Assembly: GCA_017615475.1 (NCBI GenBank)
Contig: JAGAAC010000005.1
Location: 1 to 64,000 of the forward strand
Direction: 5' to 3'
DNA: 64,000 nt
Source: Clostridia bacterium
GTDB lineage: Bacteria > Bacillota > Clostridia > Christensenellales > Aristaeellaceae
A program made the position numbers and the translations under genes. Below the pieces are notes generated by a model, which saw only the letters and a list, made by a program, of their open reading frames with translations, was not told where the DNA came from and ran no database searches. Positions 32,633-42,004 of the stretch are shown here, piece after piece (position 1 is the stretch's first letter; each line of letters starts with the position of its first letter).

Positions 32633-34030
32633 TCAGATTCTTTCCCCCATCAGGGTATTGTTTTTCAGTCCGGTGATCCTGCAGGGAAGAATCCGGCCTA
32701 TATCTGTCTCGCTGCCGTCAACGGTCACTGATATTCCGTGCCTTCCTTTTCCGGAAACCGCAAGTTTGCTTCTCCGGCTCAGTCCCTCAACAAGGATTTC
32801 TTCTTCCTGTCCGATAAACCGTTTCAGTGTTTCCTGCTGAAGGCTTTCCTGCAGCGCGATAAGGCGCTGTATCCTATCCGTCGACACCTCATCCGGAATC
32901 AGTCCTTCCATTCTGGCAGCCTTAGTTCCGGTGCGCGGACTGTATATAAACGTAAATGCGCTGTCGTACCGTACTTCCTTTACAAGGCTCATTGTATCTT
33001 CAAACTGTTCATCAGTTTCCCCGGGGAAACTGACAATAATATCTGTGCTCAGTCCGATACCGGGAATCGCTTCCCTCAGTTTCCGAACCCGGTCCAGGTA
33101 TTGTTCCCGTGTATAGTGGCGGTTCATCTTTTTCAGGATTTCATCGTTACCGCTCTGTACGGGCAGATGGAACTGTGGCAGGATGTGTCTGCTGCTGCTC
33201 ATTACCTCAATCAGTTCATCACTCAGATCCTTGGGATGGCTTGTCATAAACCTGATACGCGGAATACCGATTCCATCCAGCTCCCTGAGCAGGGAGGCGA
33301 AGGTCGGATGGTCCGGAAGCCCTTTTCCATAACTGTTTACATTCTGTCCAAGAAGCATGATTTCTTTCACGCCGCTCTTTGCAAGGCCCTCTGCCTCATA
33401 TAGGATAGCCTTCATATCACGGCTCCGCTCCCTGCCCCGTACATACGGAACAATACAGAAACTGCAGAAATTATCGCAGCCGTACATGATTGTCAGGTAC
33501 GCCGCGTCCTGCCTGAGCCTGCGGACCGGAAGGCCTTCCGCGATAACGTCCTTATCCTCCACGCAGACATGCTGCATACCGCTGTCCAGTGTTTCATACA
33601 GCAGTTCCGGCAGTTTATGGAGGTTTGACGTGCCGAAAGCGAGATTCACAAATTTATACTGTTTCAGAATGGTTTCAGCCATCCCAGGTTCCTGGATCAT
33701 ACACCCGCAGACAGCAATGATCATATCCGGCTTGCTTTTCCGGACTTCCTTCAGCCATGTGACATTGCCCAGGGCACGTCTCTCAGCGTTTTCCCTGACG
33801 CAGCATGTGTTGAATATGACAAAATCAGCCTCTTCCCGCACGGTAGACGGCTCCATTCCCATCCGGTCAAGCATACCCGCGATTTTTTCGGAGTCATGTG
33901 CGTTCATCTGGCATCCGTAAGTTACAACATGATAGTAATGCGGCCTGTGCGGAAGTGTCCGGATCATTTCCGTAAACCGTTCCTGCCGCTCCGTTTCTTC
34001 CTGTGAAACAAGTATTTCCGCTGTTCTCAT
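32633..34030 (-). CDS. miaB: tRNA methylthiotransferase MiaB
   Basis: Radical SAM enzyme that adds a methylthio group to isopentenyl-adenosine 37 of tRNA. 465 residues with an N-terminal UPF0004 domain whose three cysteines (YGCQMN, NTCCVRE, CGCM) bind one cluster, the radical SAM motif CDNFCSFCIVPYVRGRERSR binding the second, and a C-terminal TRAM domain. It overlaps the rng gene by four bases. Its substrate is made by miaA in the same run. Confidence 0.97.
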   Translation of the reverse strand: MRTAEILVSQEETERQERFTEMIRTLPHRPHYYHVVTYGCQMNAHDSEKIAGMLDRMGMEPSTVREEADFVIFNTCCVRENAERRALGNVTWLKEVRKSKPDMIIAVCGCMIQEPGMAETILKQYKFVNLAFGTSNLHKLPELLYETLDSGMQHVCVEDKDVIAEGLPVRRLRQDAAYLTIMYGCDNFCSFCIVPYVRGRERSRDMKAILYEAEGLAKSGVKEIMLLGQNVNSYGKGLPDHPTFASLLRELDGIGIPRIRFMTSHPKDLSDELIEVMSSSRHILPQFHLPVQSGNDEILKKMNRHYTREQYLDRVRKLREAIPGIGLSTDIIVSFPGETDEQFEDTMSLVKEVRYDSAFTFIYSPRTGTKAARMEGLIPDEVSTDRIQRLIALQESLQQETLKRFIGQEEEILVEGLSRRSKLAVSGKGRHGISVTVDGSETDIGRILPCRITGLKNNTLMGERI

Positions 34031-35133
34031 TCTTTCTGCTCCCTCAGTCTGTATCCTGTTCCTCCGCAGGATGGGCAGACCGTAAATAGTTCTTCATATA
34101 GCGCCGGCCTTGTACGTTTCCTTGTCATCTCAAGCAAACCAAGACTTGTCCATCCATGAATGACCGTTTTGATCCTGTCGCAGCTGAAGCATTCCGTCAG
34201 TTCCTGCTGAACCCGCATCCGGTCGGTATCACTGTCCATGTCAATGAAGTCAATCAGGATGATTCCGCTGATGTTCCTGAGCCTGACCTGCCGGGCAATC
34301 ATCCGGCAGGCTTCCAGGTTGGTTTCCAGGATAGTTTGTTCCTTCATGCCGTGTCCCGAAAACGAAGCGGTATTCACGTCGATCACGGTCATGGCCTCGC
34401 AGCGGTCCACAACGATATTTCCGCCGCCCGGAAGCGTAAGCTTTCTTTCTGTAGCTGTTGTCAGCTGTTTCCTGATATCCGGACTCAGGGTTCCCGTTTC
34501 CTGAACCATATCAATACCGCGTGACGCATAGTCCTGCTTCAGTTGTTCAGCAGCACTGCCGGAGTATAAAACGGTGCCGGGTTTCCCGACGGAGGCTGCG
34601 GTTTCTGTTAATGTGATCCATTGTTCATACAACGATTCTGCTTCCCCGCGGATCGTTTCAGCGTCAGCGGTCTCAGCGGCCTTCCTGAGCACAAGTCCGA
34701 ACCTGCCTGCGGCGATTTCCCTGCCAAGCGTCTTCAGCCTGTCCCGGATTTCTTCGTCTTCTGTCCGGCTGCTGACGCCGATAAAACGGTTAAGCGGCAT
34801 CAGGATAACCGTGTTTCCCGGAAAGGTCACGTCCCTTGTCAGAAAAGCGCCTTTGGAACCGGTCTCCTCCTTTTTGATCTGCAGTATGATTTTTTCACCT
34901 GACCGCGGCTTGCTGCCGGTAAAACTGCTGCTTTGTTCATCAAGCGGAAGAAATCCGCTTTTTTTCCGGCCTATATCCACAAATGCGCAGTTCAGTCCCG
35001 GCATCAGCCTGTCAATCCTGCCGGTCAGGATATCGCCGCACTGCCGGGACGGATCTTCCTGTATATACTCCACAAGAACTCCGTCTTCCGTAACAGCGCA
35101 GAATTCCGGACCCTGAATAATGTTCCTGATCAT
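34027..35133 (-). CDS. rng: Ribonuclease E/G family protein
   Basis: Endoribonuclease of the RNase E/G family, cutting single-stranded RNA, probably in mRNA decay or rRNA maturation. The 368 residues are short but complete-looking: an S1 domain (34-100, GDILTGRIDRLMPGLNCAFVDIGRKKSGFLP), the DNase-I-like catalytic domain with the metal-binding TVIDVNTASFSGHGMKEQTILETNLEACR and GIILIDFIDM, and the zinc-link CPSCGGTGYRL at the C-terminus. It lacks the E. coli RNase E C-terminal scaffold. Two bases separate it from the radical SAM-linked protein. Confidence 0.93.
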   Translation of the reverse strand: MIRNIIQGPEFCAVTEDGVLVEYIQEDPSRQCGDILTGRIDRLMPGLNCAFVDIGRKKSGFLPLDEQSSSFTGSKPRSGEKIILQIKKEETGSKGAFLTRDVTFPGNTVILMPLNRFIGVSSRTEDEEIRDRLKTLGREIAAGRFGLVLRKAAETADAETIRGEAESLYEQWITLTETAASVGKPGTVLYSGSAAEQLKQDYASRGIDMVQETGTLSPDIRKQLTTATERKLTLPGGGNIVVDRCEAMTVIDVNTASFSGHGMKEQTILETNLEACRMIARQVRLRNISGIILIDFIDMDSDTDRMRVQQELTECFSCDRIKTVIHGWTSLGLLEMTRKRTRPALYEELFTVCPSCGGTGYRLREQKE

Positions 35134-35135
35134 CT

Positions 35136-35810
35136 TTAAAGTGTCTCCAGGGGAACCAGGTTCCCGTTCTCATCCATTCCAAGCAGGCCTGTACGTGTGA
35201 TCAGCACCCGGATCTCGCCTTCAATGCCTGCTTCTTTTGCGAGTGCCTCTATCAGCATTCCCGGTTTGCAGGCTTCCTTTTCTGTCAGCACGAGGGTGGC
35301 ATAAATATGCTGTCCCTCGCCCTTCAGTTCATAAATAAGCGGTTTGATGTCACATTCCCTGACAGCGGTTTTGGTCTTTCGCGTCGCAAGGACAGCATCC
35401 TTTTCCATCATAGCAGAAATTGCCCCGACCAGCTTGTCTGCTGTATCCTTTTCGCGGATCAGCAGGTCATATTCAGCCGCCCGGAGGCTGGCCATCAGTG
35501 CCGGATGCTTCTGGTCCACCGCCCGTGCTTCAGACAGCTGCATTTCCGGAGGCATTGCCTGATTCATCCGTGTGAGGAACTCCTCCTCACTCACATCCTC
35601 AGCCATGGTGACATCCATGATTTCCCGCTTACCGCAGGCTCCCGTGGATAACGCGCTTGCGAAAGTGATCAGAATATGGGGGTTGAAACCGTTTGAGTAG
35701 GCTACTGGAAGCCCGCTCCTGCGCAGGCCGCGCTGTACGCTGCGCTGGATATCCAGGTGCCCGATATGCCGGATTCTTTCTCCTTTTTCAAACACTGCGA
35801 GCATTCGCAT
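35136..35810 (-). CDS. TIGR03936 family radical SAM-linked protein (DUF2344)
   Basis: 224-residue protein of the DUF2344/TIGR03936 family, always found with, or fused to, the radical SAM protein encoded just upstream; function unknown. It begins MRMLAVFEKGERIRHIGHLDIQRSVQRGLRRSGLPVAYSNGFNPHI, the family signature. I chose the ATG at 35810, ten bases after GGGAG; any longer N-terminus would only repeat the upstream gene in another frame. It overlaps the upstream gene by 23 bases. The linked genes point to a shared, probably RNA-related, role, but that is inference. Confidence 0.9.
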   Translation of the reverse strand: MRMLAVFEKGERIRHIGHLDIQRSVQRGLRRSGLPVAYSNGFNPHILITFASALSTGACGKREIMDVTMAEDVSEEEFLTRMNQAMPPEMQLSEARAVDQKHPALMASLRAAEYDLLIREKDTADKLVGAISAMMEKDAVLATRKTKTAVRECDIKPLIYELKGEGQHIYATLVLTEKEACKPGMLIEALAKEAGIEGEIRVLITRTGLLGMDENGNLVPLETL

Positions 35811-37647
35811 ATGAGCATACTCCCTTCCACCGCTGCAGTCCGCATCCGTTGCATCCTTTTCTGCAGTCTTTTGTTGTCTCGGCGCGCTCGCTCTTTTCCT
35901 TTTCATGCCAGAGGAACTGCTTTGTGATGCCGCTGTCAATATGATCCCACGGCAGCACTTCATCTTTGCTTCTCTCACGGTGTGCGTAGAAAGCCGGGTC
36001 CAGGCCGCATTCCCTGAACGCTTCCATCCAAAGGTCATACCTGAACGTTTCATTCCATCCGTCCAGGAGGCATCCTTTTTCAAACGCCCGCTTCAGCACA
36101 TTGCCCATGCGCCTGTCACCCCTGGCAAAACAAGCCTCCAGGAAACTGACAAAAGGCTCGTGCCAGTGGAACGTGACGCCCTTGATATTCAGCACCTGTT
36201 TCAGGTGTTCCTGTTTGGCAATTATCTTTTCAAGCGTGTCCTGCGCAGCCCACTGGAAAGGAGTAAATGCCTTGGGCACAAAAACACTGACACTGACAGT
36301 TACGCGCAATCCTTTCGCCCGCTGTGTTTTGGGAACATTGAAGTATTCTGCAATAACCTTTCGTGCCAGGTCTGCAATACCGTCCAGATCTTCTGTGGTT
36401 TCTGTTGGCAGTCCGGACATGAAATACAGTTTAACGCTGCTCCAGCCGCCTTCAAAAGCATCCCTGACCTTTCCGAGCAGATCCGCTTCTGTTACACCTT
36501 TATTGATAACATCCCGCATACGCTGCGTCCCTGCTTCCGGCGCAAATGTCAGGCTTGTCTTCCGGACCTGCTGGGTCTCTTCAAGACTTTCCTTGAGAAC
36601 ACTGTCTATCCGCAGGCTCGGCAGGGATATGGAAACCCGCTTGTCCTTCATGCGTTTCATCAGTTCCCTGATCAGTTCGGGCAGGCAGCTGTAATCTCCG
36701 CTGGACAGGCTGCTCAGGCTGATCTCCTCGTATCCGGTGGATGCCTGCAGTTTTTCAGCCAGGTCGATCAGTTTTTCCATGCTTCGTTCCCGTACAGGTC
36801 TGTACAGCATACCAGCCTGGCAGAATCTGCAGCCCCGTGTACAGCCGCGCATGATCTCAAGCATAATCCTGTCAAAGATTACCTCTGTATACGGAACCGG
36901 AAACTCTTCAGGATAGTATGTGCTGTTGAGATCCGTAACAACACGTTTCCTGACAGACGTTTTGGCTTCCGGACAATTCGGCGTCACGGATGCGACCGTT
37001 CCGTCCTCGTTATACCGGACATCATAGAGGGAAGGCACATAGACTCCCTCAAGCTTCGCCAGTTCCTTCAGGCATTTTTCCCGGCTGAATCCTTTTTCCT
37101 TGCGTTCAAGAATCACACGGTTCAGTTCCGTCATGACCTCTTCCCCGTCACCGATCATAAACGCATCAATGAAATCCGCCAGCGGTTCGGGGTTAAACGC
37201 GCAGGGGCCCCCTGCCACAACAATGGGATCGTTCTCGCCCCGTTCTCTGCTTTCCAGCGGCACCCTGCCCATTTTCAGCATGGCAAGTATATTGCTGAAA
37301 CTCATTTCATACTGCAGCGTAAAACCGACAACATCAAACTCATTCAGCGGATGCCTGCTCTCCATGGAAAGCAGGGGAAGCTGTTCCTCTTCCATCAGTG
37401 CCATCATGTCGGTCCATGGCATGAAAAAGCGTTCGCAAAGGCTCCAGCTTTCGCGATTGATCAGACCGTACAGGATTTTCATACCGAGGTGGCTCATACC
37501 GACTTCATAGGTGTCCGGAAAGCAGAATCCGAAGTGAAGGGGACAGTCATCCCACCCCTTCACTTCCGTATTCATTTCCCCACCGGTATACCGCGGTGCC
37601 TTCTGTACCTTTTCCAGTATTTTTTCTATTTTGTCATTCAAATCCAT
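35788..37647 (-). CDS. TIGR03960 family B12-binding-like radical SAM protein
   Basis: 619-residue radical SAM protein of the TIGR03960 family, of unknown reaction. An N-terminal B12-like domain (HFGFCFPDTYEVGMSHLGMKILYGLIN) is followed by the cluster-binding motif RGCTRGCRFCQAGMLYRPVRERSMEKL near residues 275-300. The C-terminus ends with a cysteine-rich patch (KGCNGCGLQRWKGVCSYANA) that may hold another metal. Position and pairing with the DUF2344 protein and rng are standard in Firmicutes. Confidence 0.9.
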   Translation of the reverse strand: MDLNDKIEKILEKVQKAPRYTGGEMNTEVKGWDDCPLHFGFCFPDTYEVGMSHLGMKILYGLINRESWSLCERFFMPWTDMMALMEEEQLPLLSMESRHPLNEFDVVGFTLQYEMSFSNILAMLKMGRVPLESRERGENDPIVVAGGPCAFNPEPLADFIDAFMIGDGEEVMTELNRVILERKEKGFSREKCLKELAKLEGVYVPSLYDVRYNEDGTVASVTPNCPEAKTSVRKRVVTDLNSTYYPEEFPVPYTEVIFDRIMLEIMRGCTRGCRFCQAGMLYRPVRERSMEKLIDLAEKLQASTGYEEISLSSLSSGDYSCLPELIRELMKRMKDKRVSISLPSLRIDSVLKESLEETQQVRKTSLTFAPEAGTQRMRDVINKGVTEADLLGKVRDAFEGGWSSVKLYFMSGLPTETTEDLDGIADLARKVIAEYFNVPKTQRAKGLRVTVSVSVFVPKAFTPFQWAAQDTLEKIIAKQEHLKQVLNIKGVTFHWHEPFVSFLEACFARGDRRMGNVLKRAFEKGCLLDGWNETFRYDLWMEAFRECGLDPAFYAHRERSKDEVLPWDHIDSGITKQFLWHEKEKSERAETTKDCRKGCNGCGLQRWKGVCSYANARSV

Positions 37648-37670
37648 ATGCGGATACTCCGTATTCTCTG

Positions 37671-40595
37671 TTATTGGACAGCCGGTGTCCAGTAATTCTG
37701 CTGATAGATGTCAGTAAACCGGAACGTCACGCGGCATTTGCTCATATCCACAGGTGTGTTGGCTATCTCAACAGTATCTCCCAGGACAATCGGGTCGCCC
37801 AGTTTATAGGTATCACGGTAGTTCCCGTCATAATCGAAATAATCGCACAGGAACTGAAGTTTGTCCCCCTTGCCGATGGCGATCAGCTCCTTGGACTGGG
37901 TATCGGATGCCTCATCCCTGTACTTGTACATTGCGCCGGCAATGTATCCGTCACCGCCGTGCTCGCTGTCAAAGTTTACGATCAGGTCAACCTGTACAGC
38001 CTGTGTTTCTCCCTTCTTGGTCAGATAGGCCGGGACATAACCGTAAATCACGTAGTTTTCTCCGTCATCCACCGTATTCAGGTAATAATATGCCACAGGC
38101 TGTCTGTCAATGGAAAGCCATGTTCCGTCAAAACTGGACAGCAGGCTGTTTCCTTCGCTTTCATAGGTGGTATCCATACCCAGGTCAATAAAGCCGTTTC
38201 CGTCGTTATAGAATACATTGACAAGCAGGGATGTCACCAGATCCCACTGTTTGTCATCCAGCGTGATCCTTCCGTCTTTCCATACCAGCGAAGAGGCATC
38301 AAAATGATTGTCCAGGATATATTCAGCAGCGTTTTCAGCTGTCATACTCCGTCCCATAAACAGGTCCAGGATACTTCCTGTGGATCCGCTGCTGCTTCCG
38401 CCGCTGTAAAGTCCGCCCAGCAGTTCCGTCAGACCGCCGGCTGAATAGGAACCGGAGTATCCGCCGCTCTGTCCCAGCAGGCTGCCAAGCAGGTCCTGTG
38501 AGGCATACGCGCCGCTGCCGTAGTTGCTCACAGATGTTCCGGCACTGACCTGTCCGCTGACCTCCAGGCTGGCAAACTCCTGAATGCATCGGGTATATTC
38601 CTCATCCATGCCGATTTCCTTATAGGTCGATACCATCTGGCTGACTTTGTTTGCCCGCTGATACGGGAAATAAATGCTCAGTCCGTAGGCATGGCTGATG
38701 CTTCCGCCGGTTTTGTTGTACTTAACAGCGCTCTGGAGCGCCTTTGCCAGTGACTTTCCTTCACTTGTCCCCATGTTTTTGGCAAAATCAACCAGGTCGA
38801 TCTGATCGATTCTGCTGGACTGGGCAAATTCCCTGGTTTTGCTCCTGGCTTTTGAAACCGTCTTATATTCCTTATTCTGGATCAGTTCGTTTGTATCAAT
38901 GCTGAACTGCTTCAGTTCGTCCGGAATCGTAGCCTGCAGTTCCGCAAGGTCCACTACGCTGAGGGTTGTCGCCTGTCCGCGGCACTGTCTGCTGCAGACT
39001 TCCACAAAATCATCAGCAATCTGCTTGCCGATCTGGATCGTCGGCATGCTGGTGTTTTTATTCAGGTTATTCAGCCAGTTGGTATAGTACCAGCCGACCC
39101 CCGGTTCTGTTTCCTCACTGGCAATCATGTAATCCGCGTACTGGCTGAGCATGATGCCGTTTTCCACTGTTGCCATCAGGCAGGCATCAAAGCCGATAAA
39201 ATCAAATTTTACGTTTGCCTGCTTCAGCGCTCTGTTTATGCCTGCCAGGGTCATGGACTGGTTGTGTCCCACTTTTTCATCATAGCCGAAACCGCTTACA
39301 GATCCGCCGCCGTGATCCCAGAAGATCAGGCACATCCTGTTCGCGAGGAAGTTTTTCTTTCCGTATTTGATAAATGCGGTCAGCGTATCCGGATTCACCA
39401 TGCTGGAACTGCCCATATCCTTCTCCAGGCAGGTAAACTGTCCGTTCCGGATCTGGTAGATCTGGTTGACTGAAGAGGAAACCACATTGTTGCGCCATCT
39501 TCTGCATCCGCCGGTAAACACCAGCAGGTTGATTTTGTTTCCTACAGAAGCATTGGCCATTTCCTTCAGGTCAGAGGTCGCCATGCCCTGCTGGCTCTCA
39601 AGGTCGGTTCCGCACATGTAAACCAGGATGGTAACCTCATCCTGATTGTTTCCGATAATCTCGGTAAACTTGGCCCTGGATCCCTTTGCAACGGTTTCAT
39701 CAAGCGCAGTGGAGTTTTCACCGCCCGAGGAAGTGAAGTACGGACTGGAAGAAGTTCCCTGGGAGGACGCACCGGTTCCGCCCAGACCGGAAAGCAGACT
39801 TCCGGCACTGCCGGTAAAATCGTAAGCTGAACTTCCGGATCCCATCAGGGAACTCAGCAGGTTGGTAATATCCATACCGCCGCCGGAAGAAGCAACCGAA
39901 CCGGAAGAAGTACCTGCGGACTGTGTTACGGTGTTCAGGACGCCCTGTACGCCGCTGTTTCCGCTTTCACCGCCGAACAGGCCGCTGAGGCCGCCTCCGC
40001 CCAGCAAAAGCACAAGCGCCGCTATGATCAGCAGAAGTTTTCCCCCGCCCAGGCCTGATCCGCCGCCGGAGGAACGCTGTGATCCGCCTCCTGTACCATT
40101 CTGTTTCACACCGCTGTGATATTGTCTTTGTCCGCCGGCACTGTTTCCTGTTGTTGGACGGGTACCATACATACCCGGCCGGCCGGAGGATTGATTGCCG
40201 CTGAAAAGATTCTGGCTGGCACTGTCCGGCCTGTAACCAAAGGGCGTGGATGATCCGGATGCGGGACGGTTTGCTGTGCCAAAAGGACTCTGTGTTCCAG
40301 GCCTCTGTCCTCCGTTTCCGAACGGGAAACCGCTGTCTGTTCTTTGCTGAGGACGCTGCTGCCCGAAAGGAGACTGCTGAACCCTTGGATTCTGCGCGCT
40401 CTGTCCCTGCGCCGGACGCTGTTGCGGCTGGCTGAAGGAGGCATGCTGCATACTGCCCTGCTGTTCACGGCGGTCTTCATAGTTCCCTGCATTATTGACA
40501 GGGCCTGTACCAAGCCCTTCGCCGCGTTTTTCGACGCCTTTGCCTTCACTGACAACCTTCTTCTCACGGGATCTTGGTCTTCTTTGCTCGTCCAT
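37671..40595 (-). CDS. Membrane-anchored clostripain-type (C11) cysteine peptidase
   Basis: 974-residue protein, cysteine peptidase family C11. Residues 1-185 are disordered and rich in Gln, Gly, Pro, Ser and Arg; one membrane segment (186-203) follows; residues 204-320 are Gly/Ser-rich; the C11 domain runs from about 320 to 700 with catalytic His428 in FWDHGGGSVSGFGYDE and Cys472 in FIGFDACLMATVE. Further Gly/Ser-rich repeats (about 720-760) and a beta-rich C-terminal domain follow. GGAG eight bases before the ATG fixes the start. Topology (peptidase outside) is inferred. It lies between scpB and a radical SAM gene without obvious functional link. Confidence 0.88.
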   Translation of the reverse strand: MDEQRRPRSREKKVVSEGKGVEKRGEGLGTGPVNNAGNYEDRREQQGSMQHASFSQPQQRPAQGQSAQNPRVQQSPFGQQRPQQRTDSGFPFGNGGQRPGTQSPFGTANRPASGSSTPFGYRPDSASQNLFSGNQSSGRPGMYGTRPTTGNSAGGQRQYHSGVKQNGTGGGSQRSSGGGSGLGGGKLLLIIAALVLLLGGGGLSGLFGGESGNSGVQGVLNTVTQSAGTSSGSVASSGGGMDITNLLSSLMGSGSSAYDFTGSAGSLLSGLGGTGASSQGTSSSPYFTSSGGENSTALDETVAKGSRAKFTEIIGNNQDEVTILVYMCGTDLESQQGMATSDLKEMANASVGNKINLLVFTGGCRRWRNNVVSSSVNQIYQIRNGQFTCLEKDMGSSSMVNPDTLTAFIKYGKKNFLANRMCLIFWDHGGGSVSGFGYDEKVGHNQSMTLAGINRALKQANVKFDFIGFDACLMATVENGIMLSQYADYMIASEETEPGVGWYYTNWLNNLNKNTSMPTIQIGKQIADDFVEVCSRQCRGQATTLSVVDLAELQATIPDELKQFSIDTNELIQNKEYKTVSKARSKTREFAQSSRIDQIDLVDFAKNMGTSEGKSLAKALQSAVKYNKTGGSISHAYGLSIYFPYQRANKVSQMVSTYKEIGMDEEYTRCIQEFASLEVSGQVSAGTSVSNYGSGAYASQDLLGSLLGQSGGYSGSYSAGGLTELLGGLYSGGSSSGSTGSILDLFMGRSMTAENAAEYILDNHFDASSLVWKDGRITLDDKQWDLVTSLLVNVFYNDGNGFIDLGMDTTYESEGNSLLSSFDGTWLSIDRQPVAYYYLNTVDDGENYVIYGYVPAYLTKKGETQAVQVDLIVNFDSEHGGDGYIAGAMYKYRDEASDTQSKELIAIGKGDKLQFLCDYFDYDGNYRDTYKLGDPIVLGDTVEIANTPVDMSKCRVTFRFTDIYQQNYWTPAVQ

Positions 40596-40637
40596 GGTTC
40601 TGTCTCCTTTCATTTGTTTCAACCGGAATATGCTGAA

Positions 40638-41198
40638 TCAGGGAATCAGTTCCTCTGAGTCGGTTTCTGTCTCCGTTTCCTGCGGCTGTGGCATGGGCGG
40701 CAGGCCTTCCAGCCCCTCCAGCCCGAAATGACTCAGGAACTCATCTGTTGTCCGGAAAAGGATCGGCCTTCCGATTGTATCCTTCCTTCCGGCTTCACAT
40801 ATCAGGCCTTTTGTCATCAGGCTCTGAAGACTGTAATCACATTTTACCCCGCGGATCTGTTCTACTTCTGCGCGGGTGACAGGCTGCTTATAAGCCACAA
40901 CAGCCAGTGTCTCCATTGCGGCCTGGCTCAGGCTTTGCTGCTGTACCGGCTGGAGAAGCCGGACAACATCACCGGAATACAACGGTCTTGTCGCAAGCTG
41001 CACATGATCACCAAATCTTTTGATCAGGAATCCCCGCTGTTCATAATCATATTCATCACGCAGGCCCCTGATCGCCTCCCTGGTTTCACTCTCGCTGATC
41101 TGAAGGGCTCTTGCCAGATCCCTGATCGGAACGGCTTCTCCCGCAACAAACAGAATAGCCTCAATTCTTCCCTTCAGATTTCCTTCTTCACTGTTCAA
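40638..41198 (-). CDS. scpB: Segregation and condensation protein ScpB
   Basis: Non-SMC subunit of the SMC-ScpAB condensin complex. 186 residues with two winged-helix domains (residues 8-85 and 90-160); the VVAYKQPVTRAEVEQIRGV motif of the second domain is intact. The C-terminus (165-186) is acidic and proline-rich. It overlaps scpA by eleven bases, so the two subunits are translationally coupled. The smc gene is not in this window. Confidence 0.95.
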   Translation of the reverse strand: MNSEEGNLKGRIEAILFVAGEAVPIRDLARALQISESETREAIRGLRDEYDYEQRGFLIKRFGDHVQLATRPLYSGDVVRLLQPVQQQSLSQAAMETLAVVAYKQPVTRAEVEQIRGVKCDYSLQSLMTKGLICEAGRKDTIGRPILFRTTDEFLSHFGLEGLEGLPPMPQPQETETETDSEELIP

Positions 41199-41985
41199 GG
41201 GTGACCACCTCCCCCGTCATTTCAGCCAGATCTTTCTGTGTTTTTTTCTGCCTGGCTTTTCCGGCAATCAGCTCAATACCACCGTATACCGAATCCTGCC
41301 TGACATGCATCTGTCCGAGTTTCAGCAATTCCAGTACCGCCAGGAAGTAGGTCACCACTTCCTCCCTGGTTGGTGCCTCTGAAAAAGCATCCTCAAACCG
41401 CATCCGTTTTTTCTTCCTGATCCGGTACATCAGGTTCAGCATACAGTCCTGTACCGTATGGCTGTCACGGTGTATATTCCTTGCCGCATAATGATTGCTC
41501 TCAGGATCATCATCCAGCTGCGGCCGGCGCTGCCAGATCCTGAGGAAGGCCTCCCGGAGTCCCTCAAGCGTCAGTCCGGTCAGTTCAACCTCCTGCGGCG
41601 GAAGCGGATACTCCTCCGGAAGCTTTGTGAAAACACGCTTGGCAGCATCCTCGAACGCTTTCATACTTTCCGCTGTTTCGCGGAAACGCTTGTATTCTTC
41701 AAGACGCCTGATCAGTTCAGCTTCCGGATCGGTCTCATCCTCTGTTTTCGGGGGTCTTGGAAGCATGGCACGGCTTTTTATTTCCAGCAGCGTAGCGGCC
41801 ATCAGCAGGAAATCGCTTGCTTCATCCATATCCAGGTCGGGAGCGTTCCGGACAATCTCCAGGTACTGGTCTGTAATCTCACTGACAAAGATATCCCGGA
41901 TGTCGATCTGTGCTTTGCCGATCAATGTCAGGAGCAGGTCCAGCGGGCCGTCATAATCCTTCAGCTTGAATTCTCGGTTGATCAT
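41188..41985 (-). CDS. scpA: Segregation and condensation protein ScpA
   Basis: Kleisin subunit of the SMC-ScpAB condensin complex that bridges SMC heads. 265 residues with the N-terminal DYDGPLDLLLTLIGKAQIDI motif (14-33) and the C-terminal winged-helix end REEVVTYFLAVLELLKLGQ. The charged central linker (100-170) is typical. The ribosome binding site is weak (GAAAG). It lies 19 bases after the site-2-type protease gene. Confidence 0.95.
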   Translation of the reverse strand: MINREFKLKDYDGPLDLLLTLIGKAQIDIRDIFVSEITDQYLEIVRNAPDLDMDEASDFLLMAATLLEIKSRAMLPRPPKTEDETDPEAELIRRLEEYKRFRETAESMKAFEDAAKRVFTKLPEEYPLPPQEVELTGLTLEGLREAFLRIWQRRPQLDDDPESNHYAARNIHRDSHTVQDCMLNLMYRIRKKKRMRFEDAFSEAPTREEVVTYFLAVLELLKLGQMHVRQDSVYGGIELIAGKARQKKTQKDLAEMTGEVVTLEQ

Positions 41986-42004
41986 CTTTTGTTCATCTTT
42001 CTGA

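Noticed and set aside
35905..37695. Open frame of 596 codons opposite the TIGR03960 radical SAM gene
   Set aside because: Shadow of the radical SAM gene, no recognisable motifs or ribosome binding site.
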